54,356 bases of DNA, taken from positions 1 to 54,356 of the forward strand of contig JAILJP010000013.1 in NCBI GenBank assembly GCA_024694625.1, read 5' to 3'. The notes under the pieces were generated by a model. It did no database searches and had not been told where the DNA came from. It saw only the letters and a list, made by a program, of their open reading frames with translations. The translations under genes and the position numbers were made by a program. Positions 51,786 through 54,356 of the stretch are shown in pieces; position 1 is the stretch's first letter; each line of letters begins with the position of its first letter. This stretch comes from Lachnospiraceae bacterium (GTDB taxonomy: Bacteria > Bacillota > Clostridia > Lachnospirales > Lachnospiraceae).

Positions 51786-53132
51786 ATGATAGCAAAAGTT
51801 GTCGCTGTTATTATTTTCTTATGTATGTTCTTTTTTATCATTTGGGACAGATTTCCAAGATACTTGGTCACCTTAATCAGCGGATTCGCCACCATTCTTT
51901 TGGTCTTCGGCCTGTGTATGCACTCTCCGGAAGCAATCCTCCAGGCCCTAAATCTGGAACCCTTCTTACATACATCTTTTTGGATCACCCACAGTGCTGA
52001 AGAATCCATGGGAATCAACTGGTCCACCATTATTTTTATCGGTGGAATGATGATTATGGTGGAAGGCATGTCCTCCGTTGGATTTTTCCGTTGGCTTTGC
52101 ATGTGGATAGCGAAAGCCGTCAACTATCAGCGATGTGCACTGTTTTTATCCTTTATGATTATGAGTGCCATTTTGGCTATGTTTATCGATAGTATCACCG
52201 TTATTATGTTTTTGGTAGCGGTTACCATCGAATTATCCCAGCTTTTAACCTTCAATCCCATACCTATGATTTTGGCAGAAATATTCTGCGCCAACTTAGG
52301 CGGAAGCGCCACCATGTGTGGTGATCCTCCCAATATTATCATCGGTACCGCTTTGGGATATAGTTTTTTCGATTTCTTATCCAACACCGGCGTAGCCGCC
52401 TTCCTTGGATTGATTGCCTCTATTATATACTTTTACTTCTTGAATCGTAAATACCTGAGACAACCCTTCAAGGTAGACACCTCCCATGTACCCTCCCCCC
52501 AGAGCGCCATTGTGGAGAAAAAAGGATTTGTGAAAAGTACCATTATCTTTATTATTGCAGTGGTTCTTTTGGTAACCCATTCTGCCACCGGCCTTACCGT
52601 AGCTACCATTGGCATATTTATCGGAGGCTTGACCGTGATTTGTTCCGGCAGCCACGCCAAGGAAATTTTGAAAAAAGTGGATTATGTCACACTGTTGTTT
52701 TTCATCGGATTGTTTATTGTGGTTTCCGGTTTGGAAGAAACCGGGGTTTTGGAAAACATCGCTGAATTTATTGGATCTTCCTGTGGTGGAAATCCCCTTT
52801 TAATTGTCACTGTGATTATCTGGGTATCCGGCATCGCTTCCGCCTTTGTGGATAATATACCTTTTGCAGCAACTATGCTGCCGGTAATAAAAGTGTTGGC
52901 CGCCTCCCACGGCGTGCCCCTTCCCACTTTGGTATGGTCCCTTAGTTTGGGATGTGACATCGGTGGTAGCGCAACCCCCATCGGAGCCTCTGCCAATGTA
53001 GTTGGTATTTCGGAAGCAGAACGAAACGGCCATCACATCAGTTGGAAAAAATATTTGTCCACTTCCTTGGGCGCCACAATTATTGTATTGGTAATCTCAA
53101 ATCTGTACGTAATCTTACGATACTTTATCTAA
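51786..53132 (+). CDS. ArsB/NhaD-type transporter (IT superfamily)
   Basis: 448-residue permease with about twelve hydrophobic segments. ANLGGSATMCGDPPNIIIGTALG (residue about 175) and the C-terminal DNIPFAATMLPVIK and DIGGSATPIGASANVVG are signature motifs of ArsB/NhaD/citrate-type permeases. Substrate (Na+/H+, arsenite, or dicarboxylate) cannot be chosen. No arsR or arsC lies nearby, so arsenite export is less likely. Its 3' end has a bidirectional terminator shared with pflA. Confidence 0.9.
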   Translation: MIAKVVAVIIFLCMFFFIIWDRFPRYLVTLISGFATILLVFGLCMHSPEAILQALNLEPFLHTSFWITHSAEESMGINWSTIIFIGGMMIMVEGMSSVGFFRWLCMWIAKAVNYQRCALFLSFMIMSAILAMFIDSITVIMFLVAVTIELSQLLTFNPIPMILAEIFCANLGGSATMCGDPPNIIIGTALGYSFFDFLSNTGVAAFLGLIASIIYFYFLNRKYLRQPFKVDTSHVPSPQSAIVEKKGFVKSTIIFIIAVVLLVTHSATGLTVATIGIFIGGLTVICSGSHAKEILKKVDYVTLLFFIGLFIVVSGLEETGVLENIAEFIGSSCGGNPLLIVTVIIWVSGIASAFVDNIPFAATMLPVIKVLAASHGVPLPTLVWSLSLGCDIGGSATPIGASANVVGISEAERNGHHISWKKYLSTSLGATIIVLVISNLYVILRYFI

Positions 53133-53133
53133 C

Positions 53134-53193
53134 AAAAAAGCCAAAGAGGCTTTTGGGAGTTATCTCGCTCCCAAAATCTCTTTGGCTCTTTTT
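53134..53193. terminator. Bidirectional terminator, permease/pflA
   Basis: GCCAAAGAG pairs with CTCTTTGGC, enclosing a second stem TTTTGGGAG/CTCCCAAAA, with T tracts on both sides. The pflA stop codon lies in its loop. Confidence 0.9.
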
Positions 53194-53882
53194 ACACTTT
53201 CTTCTGAAGGTGGTTCCACATCCGCTAAAGGATAAGTCAATCCCAAATCTTCCCATTTGTATTTTCCCATGGTGTGATAGGGTAATACCTCCACCCGTTC
53301 CACAGTTGAAAGAGTGTCTATAAATTCTCGCAACTTCTTCAGGCTTTCTTCATCATCATTTATTCCGGGTACCAAAACATGTCGAATCCAAAGCTTCACA
53401 CCTAGGTTAGAAAGCTTTTTCGCAAATGCTTTTATGTTTTCACCGGTTGCTCCGGTCAAATCCTTATGAGCATTTTCCTCAATGTGTTTGATATCCAGCA
53501 TCACCAGGTCCGTCACAGGTGCCAGCGCTTCTACCATTTCGTCGGTCAAAGAATTCCCGTAAGGATTTCCCGCCGTATCAATACAGGTATTGACGCCCTC
53601 TTTTTTTGCCTGAGTAAATAAATCCAGCAAAAATTCCGGTTGAAGCAAAGGCTCACCACCACTTACGGTAATGCCCCCTTCTTCACCCCAATACGGGCGA
53701 TAGCGCAATGCTTTTTTCAAAAGCTCAGAGGCTTCCATCTCCTGCCCAACCCCTTCTTTCCATGTGTCGGGATTATGGCAAAATTTACATCGTAACCGAC
53801 ATCCGTTTACGAATATGATAAACCGAACCCCGGGTCCGTCAGCGGACCCGAAGCTTTCGGTTGAATGAATAAAACCTTTCAT
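53160..53882 (-). CDS. pflA: Pyruvate formate-lyase activating enzyme
   Basis: Radical-SAM enzyme that installs the glycyl radical in PflB. CRLRCKFC holds the CxxxCxxC cluster (C28, C32, C35) and GGEPLLQPEF the SAM motif; 240 residues matches PflA. It lies 2 bp after the pflB stop. Confidence 0.95.
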   Translation of the reverse strand: MKGFIHSTESFGSADGPGVRFIIFVNGCRLRCKFCHNPDTWKEGVGQEMEASELLKKALRYRPYWGEEGGITVSGGEPLLQPEFLLDLFTQAKKEGVNTCIDTAGNPYGNSLTDEMVEALAPVTDLVMLDIKHIEENAHKDLTGATGENIKAFAKKLSNLGVKLWIRHVLVPGINDDEESLKKLREFIDTLSTVERVEVLPYHTMGKYKWEDLGLTYPLADVEPPSEESVKRAKEILGAR

Positions 53883-53884
53883 AA

Positions 53885-54356
53885 TTACATCATTCCGTGG
53901 CAGGTACGTGAAATTACGTCTAACTGCTGCTCATGTGTTAAGTCAATAAACTTCACTGCGTATCCGGATACACGAATGGTAAAGTTTGCGTACTCTTCCT
54001 TTTCAGGATGTTCCATAGCATCCTTTAACTTTTCGATTCCAAATACGTTTACGTTTAAGTGATGTGCACCCTGGTTGAAGTAACCATCCATTGCATTTAC
54101 AAGGTTATGGATGCGGTCTTCGTCATTGTTTCCTAATGCGGAAGGATTGATTGTCTGTGTATTTGAAATACCATCTAATGCATAATCGTAAGGAAGCTTA
54201 GCAACAGAATTTAAAGATGCTAAAAGTCCGTTCTGTTCTGCACCGTAAGAAGGGTTAGCTCCAGGAGCAAATGGTGCACCAGCCTTACGTCCATCAGGTG
54301 TAGCTGTAGTAGCCTTACCATATACTACGTTTGAAGTAATTGTAAGGATTGATGTG
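53885..54356 (-). CDS. pflB: Formate C-acetyltransferase (pyruvate formate-lyase), C-terminal part
   Basis: Only the last 157 codons are in the window; the gene continues past 54356. The C-terminus contains [20 protein letters not shown] and the glycyl-radical motif RVSGYAV followed by ISRTCHG. It converts pyruvate and CoA to formate and acetyl-CoA under anaerobiosis. Reading frame runs unbroken to the edge. Confidence 0.95.
   Translation of the reverse strand, partial: TSILTITSNVVYGKATTATPDGRKAGAPFAPGANPSYGAEQNGLLASLNSVAKLPYDYALDGISNTQTINPSALGNNDEDRIHNLVNAMDGYFNQGAHHLNVNVFGIEKLKDAMEHPEKEEYANFTIRVSGYAVKFIDLTHEQQLDVISRTCHGMM

Noticed and set aside
51786-53132. Arsenite resistance locus
   Set aside because: Only the permease fold is present; no arsR, arsC or arsA neighbours, so a specific ars call is not supported.

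Overview
The window is a stretch of ordinary chromosome from an anaerobic, low-to-moderate GC Gram-positive bacterium, most likely a motile, carbohydrate-degrading member of the Lachnospiraceae (Clostridia). This rests on content and signals: long-form HPF, Veg, a methionine aminopeptidase with an N-terminal SEC-C zinc motif, GlpP, an AgrC/AgrA-like two-component pair, a GH3 enzyme with reversed domain order, pyruvate formate-lyase, strong AGGAGG ribosome binding sites and vegetative promoters with 17-nt spacers. The genus cannot be named from the sequence alone. No prophage, insertion sequence, CRISPR array, rRNA or tRNA was found.

Layout. 1-9.9 kb (mostly minus): a GC-rich hairpin, uvrB, secA, a + strand structured RNA gene (about 5161-5498), then an apparent operon NlpC/P60 hydrolase - membrane foldase-like protein - map - CgeB-like glycosyltransferase, and veg with a near-consensus promoter. 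10-13.9 kb: plsC-like acyltransferase convergent with ddl-murF, then hpf. 14-18.8 kb (plus): membrane-anchored EEP phosphatase behind a terminator-bearing leader, SDR, GH2 glycosidase, diacylglycerol kinase-like protein. 18.9-22.1 kb: three-gene glycerol-3-phosphate oxidation operon whose leader has a terminator of the GlpP-controlled type; the glpP gene itself lies 9 kb away at 30.0 kb.

22-29.9 kb: chemoreceptor, then a minus operon GH3 membrane ectoenzyme - LytTR regulator - GHKL sensor kinase, and a small unknown gene. 30-33.7 kb: glpP, CDF transporter, azlCD and a convergent AraC regulator. 33.7-36.6 kb is the least conventional part: a 24-codon gene with its own promoter-like and terminator signals, structured RNA, a REP-like tandem sequence, a PadR/HAAS/DUF4097 envelope-stress-type operon under a five-copy operator array, and a 485-bp imperfect palindrome with no coding capacity.

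36.6-43.7 kb: thrH, second chemoreceptor, divergent-PAP2 protein, ECF sigma factor with its membrane partner, secreted GH5 endoglucanase, PspC-domain protein, surE (possibly leaderless), HAD hydrolase. 43.8-54.4 kb: membrane protein, FlK-like thioesterase, MATE exporter, MalY/PatB aminotransferase, DUF3737 beta-helix protein, CPA2 antiporter, murI, YvyF-like flagellar protein, PilZ protein, NhaD/ArsB-type permease, pflA and the 3' end of pflB.

The gene set is mainly housekeeping plus plant-polysaccharide use and motility/c-di-GMP signalling. The best candidates for undescribed biology are the long palindrome, the peptide/RNA locus, the repeat-array operator and the GH3-sensor operon. All similarity calls were made by reading the sequence; no database search was run.
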